Shown here piece after piece: positions 21,502 to 33,202 of a stretch of 60,000 bases of DNA; within the stretch, counting starts at the first letter, position 1; every line of letters begins with the position of its first letter. Below the pieces are notes generated by a model, which was not told where the DNA came from, did no database searches, and saw only the letters and a program-made list of their open reading frames with translations. The translations under genes were made by a program, and so were the position numbers. The stretch is from positions 8,803,669-8,863,668 of the forward strand of contig NC_087072.1 of NCBI RefSeq assembly GCF_026151205.1, written 5' to 3'. The DNA is from Bolinopsis microptera (Eukaryota; Ctenophora; Tentaculata; Lobata; Bolinopsidae).

Positions 21502-24034
21502 GGTCGCATACGACCCACTCGTCCGGGTCGCAAACGACCCATCACGGTTTTTCGGCTTTAACTTCTGAAACAAAGACTTTAGGATAAAATAAAATAAAAA
21601 GCATAAGTTAAAAACATATGGTCAATACTGTGTGACTCTAACTTTTTAAAAATAAAGAATTTGGGTCATTAACGACCCACTCGGCTCACTTGCTTATTAC
21701 TACATATGTCCATGTAACTTCTTGAATTCAGCCTAAAGCATGACATCATAAGTTCAAAATCGCCTCTCAGCAAGTGATAATCATCATAAACTGCGAAAAA
21801 TCGGTTAAATGGGTCATTAGCGACCCACTAAGACCACAAAATTGATTAATTAAATATAATGTTGTCAAACTTTTACAAATATTAGTATAAAAACATGTTA
21901 TATCTTGGTCATTACTCCTGTACGTTGATTTAAATTTTAAAATCGATCAACTGGGTCAATAACGACCCACTCGGAAGTTGAACCACGACATTAATTATCA
22001 GTATCATGTTGTTCTACCATCAAGAAAGACACTCGTAGGTCTTAATTCCACGCAAACCACGGGTGGCTGACTACTAGCCCTTCTGAGATCTGGAGTCTCA
22101 CGGTAATCTGCAGATCACGTCACCCAATGACTGACGAATAATGGGCAGAATTGGATTGATAGGTAGGTGAGTTTATCAGCTGTTAGTACACGACCGTAAT
22201 GTCGTGAGACAGCAAACAACATGCCTATCTTTTCCCGATTCCTAGAACGTCCAAGAAGAACTATACAACTGCTGGATTCAGATTTCAGATGGCTGCATCT
22301 ACTCTCTTCGCAGCTCCCTTTCTTTACTTCTTTGGGGCCGTTCATATATTACGTAATCACTTATTGGACAATTTTTACGCCCCCCCCCCCCCCCCCACCA
22401 CATAGCTATTATGTCAAAATTACACAAGCTTAATCATTTGGAAACTCCCCTCCCTCTCGGCCGATTACGTAATACTTGTTTTCGTTTTGAAAGCTGCCTC
22501 GTTGTTGCGGGGTTTGTTACCCAAAACGAGGTAGTTGTCTGAGAGATTGCAGGTTGCAGCACCGCCAGCCAAATGGGGGGGGGGGGGGGGGGGGGGCTTT
22601 TTCCTTGTCCTTCTTCACAGAGCTGTAGAGTGTAGATGTAGCCATCTGAATGCAGCAGTTGTTTAGTTATTCTCGTACTTTCTAGGAATGAAAAAAACAT
22701 ATTGGCATGTTGGATTAGAATATGCAATTTGACCACTCGTCTTTCAGTATTTACCCAAGGTTACATGATATCTCGTATACTTCGTTCAGGGGATTTTTCT
22801 TGAGTGACATGATCTGATCACCGTGGGACCCTGGGTCTCAAGCGGTGGGTTGTAGCAGGTCGTTTACCAAGATTCGAAATTGACGAAAAAGGTAACAGAA
22901 TCTAATAAGCAACAACAACAGCATGGCTATTACCTAGCAAGTTAGGAACGAGGGCCGATTCCTTTTCTTTTGCGGCACGGCCACGGTCCTTTCGGTACAG
23001 ATTTCCACGCACCATAGTATTATAGTCAGGACGCAACTCCAGGCATATGCAGTAGTGTTATTCTCGCAGCTCTTTGATGAGTGATGACGGCCCTTCAGTT
23101 GGCCCTGGATCTCAGAAGGGCTAGTAGTCAGCCACCCGTGGTTTGCGTGGAATTAAGACCTACGAGTGTCTTTCTTGATGGTGGAACAGCATGATACTGA
23201 TAATAATTGATGAGGTGGTTCAACTTCCGAGTGGGTCGTTATTGACCCAGTTGATCGATTTTAAAAGTTAAATCAACGTACAGGAGTAATGACCAAGATA
23301 TAACATGTTTTTATACTAATATTTGTAAAAGTTTGACAACATTATATTTAATTAATCAATTTTGTGGTCCTAGTGGGTCGCTAATGACCCATTTAACCGA
23401 TTTTTCGCAGTTTATGATGATTATCACTTGCTGAGAGGCGATTTTGAACTTATGATGTCATGCTTTAGGCTGAATTCAAGAAGTTACATGGACATATGTA
23501 GTAATAAGCAAGTGAGCCGAGTGGGTCGTTAATGACCCAAATTCTTTATTTTTAAAAGGTTAGAGTTACACAGTATTGACCATATGTTTTTAACTTATGC
23601 TACAGTTTTTATTTTATCCTAACGTCTTTGTTTCAGAAGCCGAAAAACCGTGATGGGTCGTTTGCGACCCGGACGAGTGGGTCGTATGCGACCGCAGTTA
23701 GTAAACAGCGTCTAGCTCTGTTTGTGAACATCTGATTATCACGGGCTTTTCATATGTCTCAAGGAAATCGTTGCCCGCAACTATTTTGTCCTCAACAAAA
23801 TAAGCCTACATAAAGTTTTAATGTCCCAATCAAGGCAAGAAGTAAAGTGAAATATTTTCCAATTATGACGACTAATTAGCCTAATTATTTAGTTGTTAGT
23901 AATTAATTGGGTCTCGACTGGAAAGTCAATAATTTAGCCCAATAAATTTTGAGCATATGTGCGAAAGATTCGTTGCGTTTAGTATTATGGTTTGTCCTCT
24001 ATAGCCTCTAGAAAAGGTGGGTCGTAAACGACCC
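21502..24034. repeat. Palindrome array GGGTC-N6-GACCC
   Basis: Eleven copies of a GGGTC(R)NNNN(Y)GACCC palindrome: near 21502, 21525, 21663, 21811, 21953, 23233, 23375, 23523, 23655, 23679 and 24019. Within each arm the spacing is about 140-150 bp, so the arms are themselves tandem repeats with one palindrome per unit. The core varies (GCAAAC, ATTAAC, ATTAGC, AATAAC) while the GGGTC/GACCC ends are kept, which suggests a bound site. Confidence 0.75.
22181..22740. repeat. Imperfect inverted repeat in the piggyBac-type element centre
   Basis: CGATTCCTAGAACGTCC...GCATCTACTCTCTTCGCAGCTC on the left is echoed in reverse complement on the right (near 22605-22695). The loop contains CCGTTCATATATTACGTAAT and GGCCGATTACGTAATAC, and the homopolymers C18 (22380s) and G22 (22570s). 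Probably a second element nested at the centre. Confidence 0.45.
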
Positions 24035-24054
24035 TATCGTCCCTAATGGGTTAA

Positions 24055-24430
24055 TAGATAGATAAGATGCCAAAATTAAGCCACTATCGTCGAAAACGCT
24101 ATTATTTTTGTTTACCAATATTCTCAAACTCGAATGAACGTGTCCATATAATTATAATATTGCAATAACCTTTTAAAATTTACATAAATGAAACATTGTC
24201 TCTGTCTTGACTCCAAAATTATTGCAGTGAAACCAGGCAGCAGCTATAAAAACCTTTTGGAAACCAGTCTAATGTTTAAGTGATCTCTAAATTTCTAGTG
24301 ATGATTGGGGTGTGAAGTTTGAAGTTGTCGTTTCAAAGCTAACTAGGTAAACTGATTGGGTTTATAATTAATTTCCCAAGCTACCCAGTTAAGGAAAAGT
24401 ATAAATTGGGTGAAGTTGTCCGGTAGCCAG
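24055..24430. other. Intergenic, no gene seen
   Basis: AT-rich spacer between the piggyBac-type element and the next tandem repeats. Nothing supportable. Confidence 0.4.
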
Positions 24431-24920
24431 AGAAACGGCAAACAAAGGAATCGGGAAAGGGAGTAAGTGCCCAATTATACAAGGAACATCGCTCATAATC
24501 ATATTAATTGCAGTTAATGCACAGCTAATATAATGTTAAGTAACACAACTAATATATTATTAATTAAACAACGCTATTTATATAAGTATATAAGTTCGTT
24601 AAAACTAACAGAAGAAAGAATCAGGGAAGAGAGGAACGGCAAACAAAGGAATCGGGGAAGGGAGTAAGTGCCCAATTATACAAGAAACATCACTCATATT
24701 AATTGCAGTAAATGCACTAGTATAATATAATGTTAACTAACACAACTAATATAATACTAATTAAACAACGCTACTTATATAAGTATATTAATTATTAGTT
24801 CGTTAAAACTAACAGAAGAAAGAATCGGGGAAGAGAGGAACGGCAAACAAAGGAATCGGGGAAGAGAGTAAGTGCCCAATTATACAAGAAACATCGCTCA
24901 TATTAATTGCAGTAAATGAA
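24430..24920. repeat. About 203-bp tandem repeat, 2.4 copies
   Basis: AACGGCAAACAAAGGAATCG recurs at about 24434, 24635 and 24839, each followed by AGTAAGTGCCCAATTATACA and an AT-rich TTAATTGCAGTAAATG segment. Copies differ by small indels. No ORF of note. Confidence 0.8.
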
Positions 24921-24954
24921 AGAATATTGAACTCGGCAATTCAGTAGTGTGGCA

Positions 24955-25262
24955 TAACACGGTTAACGCACGGTTAAGGCACGGTTAAAGCACAGTTAAG
25001 GCACATTTAAGGCACGGTTAAGGCACGGTTAAGGCACAAGGGTTACATAAGGCACGGTTCTTAAGGCACGGTTAACGCACGGTTAACGCACGGTTAAGGC
25101 ACAAACTGCCCAAAAGCAACCATTATGGTCGCTTAAGGCACGGTTAACGCACGGTTAACGCACGGTTGGGGAAATATAACATATAAACATACAAATGGTT
25201 AACTACGGCACAGTTAAGGCACGGCTAGGGAACAAGGGTTACATAAGGCACGGTTGAGACAC
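24955..25262. repeat. 11-bp minisatellite (GGTTAAGGCAC)n
   Basis: Units CACGGTTAAGG / CACGGTTAACG repeat through most of the interval, with two short unique interruptions near 25105 and 25165-25215. GGTTAAGG loosely recalls telomere-like sequence, but the period is 11, not 6. Confidence 0.8.
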
Positions 25263-25902
25263 GGTCGAGCTATTAGATGAAAACATGAAACTTGTAAATG
25301 AAGTTATCCCTTATTTTTGTCAATTATGGCAATCAGGAATTGGGTTCTCGCGATGAGGATACAGTCATCACTTTAAGTTTACTTACTTGTGACCCTCGAT
25401 AGAAATCCCCTCTAATAATTCCCCGCAAACACTTAACGAGTTAACGGTCGAGTATATTTGTTCGTTGAGCTTAAAACCGGCGTCTCATAATATTAACTGC
25501 TAAAATTTGTATAGTTGATCTTAAATTTCACAGTGTTCATCCTACTGGCTTTATACAAAGAAACAAAAGATATCTTAGTTAATAATTATTATATCTGGTA
25601 TTCTGGTTAGTGGTTATAACTCCGAGATCATATCATGTCAGTGTTTACAGTGCGCGCGAAGTGCATGGGTACACATTTTTTGCTCTGCAACCGAAAGTTT
25701 TAAACATCCTGAAATAAAGATGTTCGGTTAGGGCTATCATCTGATAAAAACTTTTTTAGATTACTCCAATGAATCAGTTGTGGGATATAAAGAAACTTAA
25801 AAAAGGTTCATTGTGTGTTTTCACACATATTTCACTCTAATGTACACCGTGAACATATCATAGCTGCCAAAATATAATAAATTTTACAATGAGTAGTCTC
25901 AC
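25263..25902. other. Spacer, no gene seen
   Basis: No exon is recognisable downstream of the minus-strand exon 26322-25903, so the end of that gene cannot be placed here. Confidence 0.4.
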
Positions 25903-26322
25903 CTTGTTTCGCGATTATCACTATCTCGTACACAGCAAAGTTACCTCTCGCCTCTAGCTTCACCGTATCTCCGTATTTGCAGCTGGATTCTGCTGCTCCC
26001 TCTGTGTACACTGTGAGGGTGAAGCTGCTACAGGAGCCACCCTCACAGGTACTACAGTCTCTAATAGAGCAGGTCCAGGTGTTGTGAGGATTACCACTAC
26101 TACTAAGCCGTATCACTTGTTCAACACAGTGAACCTGGTCTAGTGTTATCTTTAACCAACGTTTACCGTCTTCACCAGGTGCTGTGGAGGAGTAAGTCTC
26201 CAGGTTAAGGTCTATAACGTGGTGAGCAGCGTACTTCTCCTCGTTATCACCTAACGTGTGGGACTGTGCAGCACTGACTGGGACTATCTCACCATCCAGT
26301 CTTTCTCTCTTAGCTGCCCTAG
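25903..26322 (-). CDS. Orphan exon: galactose-binding-like (discoidin/F-type-like) domain
   Basis: Symmetrical phase 1-1 exon with acceptor TATTGCAG and donor GTGAGA, 139 codons open. It encodes YAAHHVIDLNLETYSSTAPG, RWLKITLDQVHCVEQVIRLS, TWTCSIRDCSTCEGGSCSSF and KYGDTVKLEARGNFAVYEIV. The N..TYSST...W.KI.LD...CV..V.RL...C..V pattern fits an extracellular galactose-binding-like fold related to F5/8C or fucolectin domains. No other exon of the gene is evident nearby; it may belong with the exons at 48526-48960. Confidence 0.6.
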
Positions 26323-27950
26323 CTGCAATAACACGTATTACTTATACAGTACCTTTACAATATGTAACTAGCGATATTTTTAACTGGCTACCGTACGAGC
26401 ACTAAAGTTAATGTTACAAAACAGTTTTAATAGTTTCAATAATTATATTACGAATAATTTGAGCTAGCCTGATGGTATTGAGAGAGTGCATTACTGTAAC
26501 TAGCAGCAACCCGTCTAACCCTATAGTGGTGTCAAGACTTGAGCATTGAGAGACTAAAATAAATATTACCTATTTAATTTGCGTTTTTGACACCACTTGG
26601 GAGTCCAAATTTTGGGCACTAAAATTCTTATTTCTTGGCCAATTTTTATTTTTTATGCTGATTTGAAGGCCATCAAATACTCCCCCTTGTGTCTACGGTA
26701 AGTTGCTCTTTCGATTATTAATAAACTGTCTTCCGTCTAGACTTATATATTATGTTATAAAGATATGTGCATGTTACAGAGATGTGTATGTCATCCTTTA
26801 TCTGTACACCTCTCGCACAGTAATAAATATTGCACAATTAAATCGAATATTTTAAAACACTCATAAGTTAAACATATCGCGAACCAAGATACGAACGATT
26901 TAGTTCATTTTTTGTGGTTTTTTCGCCTTAGTATCCACATTTAAACAGATATAAAGCTATAACTTACAGAGAATACTTAGTGAAGGCTTACCTTTCATAA
27001 AAAGTAAGGTTCATTCAAAAATATTGATATTTGCCCAATTTATAGGACAAAATCTACCAAATTTGGTGCGTATGACCAAATATGGGCATATGGTATTTTG
27101 CTCATAACTCAGTCATTTTTGTCCAATCTTGATGAAATTTCATATACGAGTTCAGGAGACCAATAGCTACAAGTAGAGCACATAAAATATGGGTATGGGC
27201 ATGTTCAGGGTATTTGGCTAAATTCGGCCTACTTTGGACCAAATATGGGCGTGGCTGCCCTGCGGGTACCGTTTGGCGGTTGGGGTCCGGGACCCCCTCA
27301 AAAGTTCGGTCACTTCCTAATTTGTTGGTCAACTGCTATCTCGAAATCAAGTTTCAAATAAAAAAGTGTGAAAATAGTCATTTAAGAGCAATAACCTATA
27401 TGAAACCTACCACATTGAGCAGGAGAGAAGAGTAGGTGAAGCGTTAGTAGAAGAAATATCAACATTTCTCTGTAGAAATAATTATTTTCAATTTGAGTTA
27501 GCTTAAAGTTTAAATTTCACATAGCAATTTTAAAATGATACGTTTAAAAACAAAGCTCACATTCTACTCATAACAACTATATCTAGACATTAATTTCGAT
27601 ACAGTTTTTTGTTAATTCAGTTAGCTTCATTCAATTCAGTTGTTTTCAGTTTATTTCAGTAAATTTTCGGTATAACAATTATACTATTTAACAAAAATGG
27701 TCCTCTTATGAAATGGGGATAACATACGGTGACCGACACCTAAGAACCTCTCATTCCGGGCTCCCACAGGTATCACATAACATGGCCCAATCAGTGACCT
27801 ATCATTTGTGATGTGATCCATATGGCATTCACGCTATCATGATTTATATTGTAATCATAGTAAGGAAGCTAACAGTAACAAAATTATATTTCAGATAGAG
27901 AACTTAAGAATTTAGAATTATAACTTTCATCAAAATGAATGAAAATGTCG
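26323..27950. other. Intergenic or intronic, no gene seen
   Basis: AT-rich. A patch at 27000-27310 repeats short CCAAATATGGGC phrases and ends GGGTCCGGGACCCCCTC, a small palindrome. It is probably transposon debris. The ORFs there show no conserved pattern. Confidence 0.4.
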
Positions 27951-27959
27951 AATATTATT

Positions 27960-28580
27960 TTCCTGGAAAAGAAATACCAGCATCAAAATTTACAAACTGG
28001 ATAAGGAATATTACTGAAGTATAGTTGGAGGGTTGCACTTATAACTATACAACGCCAACGATGTCCCGAAATCGTTTTGAGGTTGCAGGAATGCTTATTT
28101 GTGCCTCAGTTAATTGGTTTTTCGAAAAACGAATTGAGGAAATTCGGCCATTGGTATTTTAGTTTCTACAGTAAATAGACATTAGACCACAACATGACAT
28201 GGCATTGCTGACAGAGAAGGAGGAAGGGAGATAGAGAGCAGCAAATGTTATGTGACCGTTGAGAAACTAAGCTCATCACATGGTTGTAGGCTTATAACCT
28301 ACCAAGGGAGCACACAAGAGATTCTATGTGAGTTTTAATTGTTTCCTATATAACCGCGTCATTCTATTCACTACATTCGGCCCATTAAGTGATCAGGACC
28401 GGCGTCGAGAATCTTGAACGCCTCTTCCAGGGATCCTCCAGTCAGTAGCGCCCCCCCCCCCTCCCGATTTATTGAGGAAGAGGCTGAAATTGTCTGAGTG
28501 CATGTGCAGTTATGAAGACCGATTAAACCCGCCTGAACAAAGGAACACACAGTGTTGTTTAAAGGAAATATAGCGAACTG
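27960..28580. repeat. Diverged duplication, copy 1
   Basis: Shares ordered blocks with 30510-31215: TTTCTACA.TAGATA..AGACCA, GACAGAGAAGGAGG...AGAGCA, TATGTGACCGTTGAGAAACT, GGCTTATAACCTACC, GAGGAAGAGGCTGA and GAACAAAGGAACACAC. Block order and orientation are the same, so this is a direct duplication or two insertions of one element. A C homopolymer lies at about 28450. Confidence 0.6.
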
Positions 28581-28642
28581 AGATGAGTTACACAGAGTGG
28601 TATCACAGTGCTGGCAAGCACGACCGGTGCATTTATTGTGGG

Positions 28643-28790
28643 TATACTATGTACCCCCTTTACTATTATACCCCCTTTACTATTATACCCCCTTTGGTAC
28701 ACGTTACAAGCCTCTTTCGTGCACGCGAAGCGTGCACTCCGGCCGGAGGAGGCGGCCGAAGGCCGCCGCCTCCGGCAGGAGTTTTTCAGG
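28643..28790. repeat. Microsatellite-like CCCCTTTACTATTATA repeats followed by twin GC-rich hairpins
   Basis: Three copies of TACTATTATACCCCCTT lead into two GC-rich hairpins: GTGCACGCGAAGCGTGCAC (28719-28737, perfect 8-bp stem, GAA loop), then 28742-28776 with 16-bp arms (one mismatch) also around a GAA loop. The sharp GC rise in an AT-rich region is striking. Function unknown. Confidence 0.6.
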
Positions 28791-28799
28791 CATTAAGAC

Positions 28800-29569
28800 T
28801 CATCGGAAGTCGTTCAGCAGATTTAATTTTAGTTCAAAACATTCTAATTTGATGTCAAAGATGACAGGAATAAAAAATAGTTATGTTGAGATTTTTAAGA
28901 AATTTGCATAAAATACTCGCCAGCACTGTTATACGAAATTCGGTAAATAACCCAAAATCGCCATATTCAGGAGCCTTAATAACCATGTTAAAATCGAGTT
29001 AGAGATCTGAAATTTTTCAGAGCGTCTAGACGTTGACCAAATCGACTGCAAAAAAAGTTTCAGGTCTCAGGATCATCGGGAAATGGGTTTTCTAGAACCC
29101 CTGTTTTACGATAGATTGTCGTGATACATACATACATACCTATATACATATATTCAGGGATAGACGCTTTGTCAGTCAAATGTAGCCTGTTTTAAATTGT
29201 CCATAGATTCAAAAGTATAAAAGATACAGCAATTTCCGACCACAGGTCTTGAAAATAATTGTTTACACTTTAGTTTACATTGTATAAACAAATTATTTGA
29301 CGTCATGAACACCCCTTGATGACGTCATCAAGTTAACCGTTTTTAAAACTTGATTTTTGACAAAGTAATAACTTTTAAAAATGATTTTACACCATTAAAA
29401 AGTAATTGTATTCAAAATCTGAGGAATTTTCTATCTTAGATAATTGTTCAAGCATTCTGAAAATCTACCGGAAAGTTTTTCTAGCTTGCTCCTTCATAAA
29501 GATATTCGTGATTGAAGTTTGTGCTTTTTTGAAGAATTATTTTATAAAAACGTCAATTTTGCGATTTAG
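28800..29569. other. Spacer with dispersed-repeat debris, no gene seen
   Basis: A block near 29030-29110 (CGACTGCAAAA...TTTCAGGTCTCAGGATCATCGGGAA..GGGTTTT) resembles 16298-16350 in a lectin intron, so it is a dispersed repeat. A short TACATACATACCTATATACA microsatellite is at about 29126-29152. No coding pattern. Confidence 0.45.
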
Positions 29570-30510
29570 TATTCTCTGGTATTGGGCCATGCCTTGGGTT
29601 GTGGAGCTCAGTTCTGCTTCCTATAGGTATAAATTGTGCATTAGGCTAGTTTTAAAGTTGAAAATCAAAAAGTTGCACACGTGGGGACACGCCCAAATTG
29701 ATAGAAAATTGCTAAAATCACTGAAAATTGCTGTTTTCGTCATTTTCTGTCAACTTTAGAGTGCCGTTGTGATTACAGTTCTTCTTGAAATACTTTGAAA
29801 CTTTGCATGCTTATCAAGCTATATATAAAACAATTACACGCAAAAATTTACGGCGATTCAATATTGGATGCGCACGCAACGTCCGCTCAAAGTTTCCACG
29901 TGCGAAAAGTGAGAATTTTGCTCATTCGTGATTTCCAACAAATTCTGCTTTTTAATGTCATTATATATGAATTTAATGCCAACTTGAATGAGTATAAAGT
30001 GGCATATTCAGTCAGTGATCGACCGATATGCTTACCTAAACACAAGGAAATGTTTTTAAAGGAAAAATTTCTAAATCGTGGAAACTTCCTCCTTATTAAT
30101 ATTAATGAAGATATCAGTTTATATTTCGACGTTATAAAGTACCCTGACATTATAATCAAAAAGAGATGATATTTTACCAAAACCCATAATCATGGGTAGA
30201 GTGGACCGCTGCCAGTGTCTCTCTTTCCCAAACAAAAGGAAATGATATTAATCTGATTGACCGTTCTCAAATGCAAAATGATACCGAGAATGAAATCGGT
30301 CCCTCGCTTTTCCCATTCATTTACAATTGTAATAGATTAAGAAGAACTACCCAAAGGCATCTGTGGGGGAAAAGCGAGCGACCGATTTCATTCTCGGTAT
30401 CATTTTGCATTTGAGAACGGTCAATCAGATTAATATCATTTCCTTTTGTTTGGGAAAGAGAGACACTGGCAGCGGTCCACTCTACCCATGATTATGGGTT
30501 TTGGTAAAAT
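29570..30510. mobile_element. Dispersed element, copy 1, with a 130-bp perfect foldback at its end
   Basis: Matches the reverse complement of 49220-50110 over most of its length (GGGCCATGYCTTGGGTTGT, GGGGACACGCCCAAATTGAT, CGCACGCAACGTCCGCTCAA). The distal part 30175-30300 (TTTTACCAAAACCCATAATC...ACCGAGAATGAAATCGG) is followed after about 75 bases by its almost perfect reverse complement at 30380-30510. No transposase is visible; the ORFs here are short and AT-rich. Confidence 0.65.
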
Positions 30511-31215
30511 TGCTTAAACAAAGAATGGCAAGGATTACAAAATTTCTTGATGTACCTCACCTATATAACGAATTGAGGAACTTCGGCAAAAGAAAGCGTT
30601 GTGGTGTATAAGTTTCTACACCAGATAGATACGAGACCATATGATGTGAAATGGCCACTGGGCCAGGGATGGGTCAAACTTTTAAAAATGGTTTTGCTGA
30701 CAAAGAAGGAGGGAGAGAGAGCATCAAATTTTATGTGACCGTTGAGAAACTGAGCTCATCATCAGGTTGCGTAGGCTTATAACCTACCTAGACGCGCGAG
30801 TATCACGCATTAAATAAACTGGGCACTCACGGGTTACCCTCAAGCTACGTGACCTAGCTAAGCCAACCAGCTGTCGAACTAACTAAACAAGACAAATCCT
30901 GAGTCAGGATTGGTTTGGATCAGAATTCTTAACGATATCAGTGTTGTTGTTATACTCGAATGATCTGTCAACGTGACTCCGTGTGACAGATCATTATTCT
31001 TAGGCAGGGCATCGGGTCAGGGTCAGGGTCAGAACGTGGCATAGAGAATATTGATCGCCTCTTGCACGGATTCTCAAGTCTAAATCAGCGCCCCACCCGA
31101 TGTATTATGATTCCTTGAGGAAGAGGCTGACATTTTCCAAGTGCAGTAAAGAAGACTGAGTACAAAGAATAGACCTGACTGGACAAAGGAACACACCTAG
31201 TAGTATTATATAGTG
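30511..31215. repeat. Diverged duplication, copy 2
   Basis: Partner of 27960-28580 (same blocks, same order). The copies are separated by the hairpins and the foldback element, so later insertions probably split a tandem duplication. Confidence 0.6.
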
Positions 31216-32465
31216 CTCTTACCTTCAGGAAATATCGAAATGCAATGTTTTGCACGGAGCATAGTCAGTTCGTACAAAAGTCGTAAAAAATACGTACAGT
31301 TCAGCACCTTTTGTTTTACAAAGTATTATAAGGATATCAAAATGTAATCACCTGTGTAACTTTGCAGCAAATTTGTAGAAAAATATCGACCTGTATTCGC
31401 AGTAGTAAACTTAAATATCAAGTTTTGGATTGAAGTTTGAATCGAAATCTTTAAAAGTTATTAGTGCTCTTACCCTGTAAGAGTAAGACACAACGCTCAG
31501 TTGAACGTTAAGCCGTCGCTCAATTAAAGCCTTATCAGCACAACACGCACAACACCCACATTCACATATCATCAACGTAGCTGATCTCAACGCATCATAA
31601 TAACAACCACGCGCACACACACCCACTTACCACTACACACTGAGTTAGTCACGTGATCTCATTAAACTTCTTGTTGCACGGGATCATTATCAGGACTTTA
31701 ATGTCACCTCACCCACAACGATAACTTTTACTCCAAGCTACCTTATATACCTTCAATGCACGGAACTGAGGTTTGCAGTGTTCGTTGAAAGCAACAAACT
31801 AAAGCGCCCACGTGTTCCCTATTATAGTGAAAACTTTATCCAACGCGAAATACATATTTTGGCGCTAGGCGATCTGGTAAACTTCATTTTCAGTCCACGG
31901 TTGCTGAGTGATGCATGGGTGGCCAAAATTAATGAGATGACCGATATTTTCTCAAAAAACTTTGCTGTTAAATCTAATTTATCATTATTTGAGGTCTAAT
32001 TTGCATAATGCATAGAATCTGTAATAATTTCAGTACTGCTGCTTGACCCAGCTTATATGTTTGGCTCCCCGCAATCGTCTCAAATTACGCGATTATAATG
32101 CGATGAAGTGAGCTTAGTTATCAGAACTTCAACATGCCTAAACATTGACCAATTTTGAAAACTTTGGTATCCCCGTGTAGGGAAAATTGTTGGCTACAAG
32201 ATCTGACAGTTGGCATATAGATTTAGGCATTTAAAATCGATGGGCGACCCCCACATTGTGTAACTCTTGTAGGAGTTATCTCTGCCATCTTTACCTTTCG
32301 AACTGAAATATTATAATTCGTACACTTCATGACTTCTCATTTTCAAAATGTTGCCCTATTGACTGCTAATTGCTGAAAACCTTGACTTAATGGACCTGGT
32401 CTCAGCAGAATATCTCCGTTACCAGAAAGATAGCAGTATACGAAGCCCAAATTGTATCAATCATC
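31216..32465. other. Intergenic, no gene seen
   Basis: No exon-like pattern on either strand. Short CA-rich patch at about 31600-31625. Confidence 0.4.
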
Positions 32466-32885
32466 GTGTATAATTGCAGTAGTTGTTGTCCTACTGCAAA
32501 GTCACTAGAAAAACTAGACATTTGCCATAGAAAACACCTTACAACATTACTGAACATTTATTGGCCTCATGGAACAATATCTAATGCAAACTTATACCTA
32601 AGATGTAACTCAGTAAAGCTATCAGATCGTGTCCCTAAAGCAATGTGGAAGCTCCTAGGTCATATCTTGCGTAGTGCTGATGACTCCCCCGCAGCATTAG
32701 CGTTAAAGTTTGCTGTCACAACAAACTGTAAAGGGCGTGTCGGTGCGCATTGTAAGAATTTGTTCAAGATTATTGTTCAAGATTTGACCTGTAGAGGTTT
32801 AAAACTTAACTCTTTGAATGATCTTAATAAGCTTAAGATATTAGCCGATGATAGAGTTGCTTGGAGAAACAAATTTTTACTCTAG
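32466..32885 (+). pseudogene. LINE reverse-transcriptase C-terminal fragment
   Basis: 139 codons open, reading LEKLDICHRKHLTTLLNIYW followed by WPHGTISNANLYLRC and MWKLLGHILRSADDSPAALA. The L...R.HL..IL...WP..ISN..LY...R.....W.L.GH.LR pattern is the distal region after the polymerase core in many invertebrate LINEs. No polymerase core precedes it, so it is a 5'-truncated copy. It ends in a TAG at 32883-32885 with an AT-rich tail. Confidence 0.65.
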
Positions 32886-33202
32886 CTGTCTTGATCTGTA
32901 CTGATCACCATTTTAGGATGACTTGATTTCTTTTAGGGGCTTTGAATATTTTAATGGTGTAAACAGTTTCTTAATTAATAGAACCATCTTTTTATGAACA
33001 TTATGGAATGATAACAGGCTAATCATGGTTGACGGTTGAAGTTAAAGAATAGAAACGTGCAATATGTATATCATAATATATATATGATTTAATTTGTATT
33101 AACTATCAATGCTTTTCATACAAGTTACAACAAAGTCTTCAAGTTCATGTTATATATCCTGGGTTTGGACAGGATATTACCCGCTTATAATATTTCAATC
33201 GC
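32886..33202. other. Spacer, no gene seen
   Basis: AT-rich sequence between the LINE fragment and the microsatellite-bearing element. Confidence 0.4.

Larger units (their letters stand above)
21371..24050. mobile_element. Non-autonomous piggyBac-type foldback element
   Basis: Terminal inverted repeats CCCATTAGGGACGA (21371-21384) and its reverse complement (24037-24050) are flanked on both sides by TTAA (21367-21370 and 24051-24054). TTAA targets and CCC termini are the signature of piggyBac. The interior holds inverted arms of about 590 bp (21497-22090 and 23108-23691) that are nearly identical, separated by about 1 kb containing C and G homopolymers. No transposase ORF is present. Confidence 0.85.

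Noticed and set aside
22181-22736. ORFs around the poly-C/poly-G tracts
   Set aside because: Homopolymer-driven frames inside the piggyBac-type element; no motif.
29406-30169. Two ORFs of 117 and 124 codons within the dispersed element
   Set aside because: AT-biased residue content, no recognisable motif, and the second element copy does not keep the frames.
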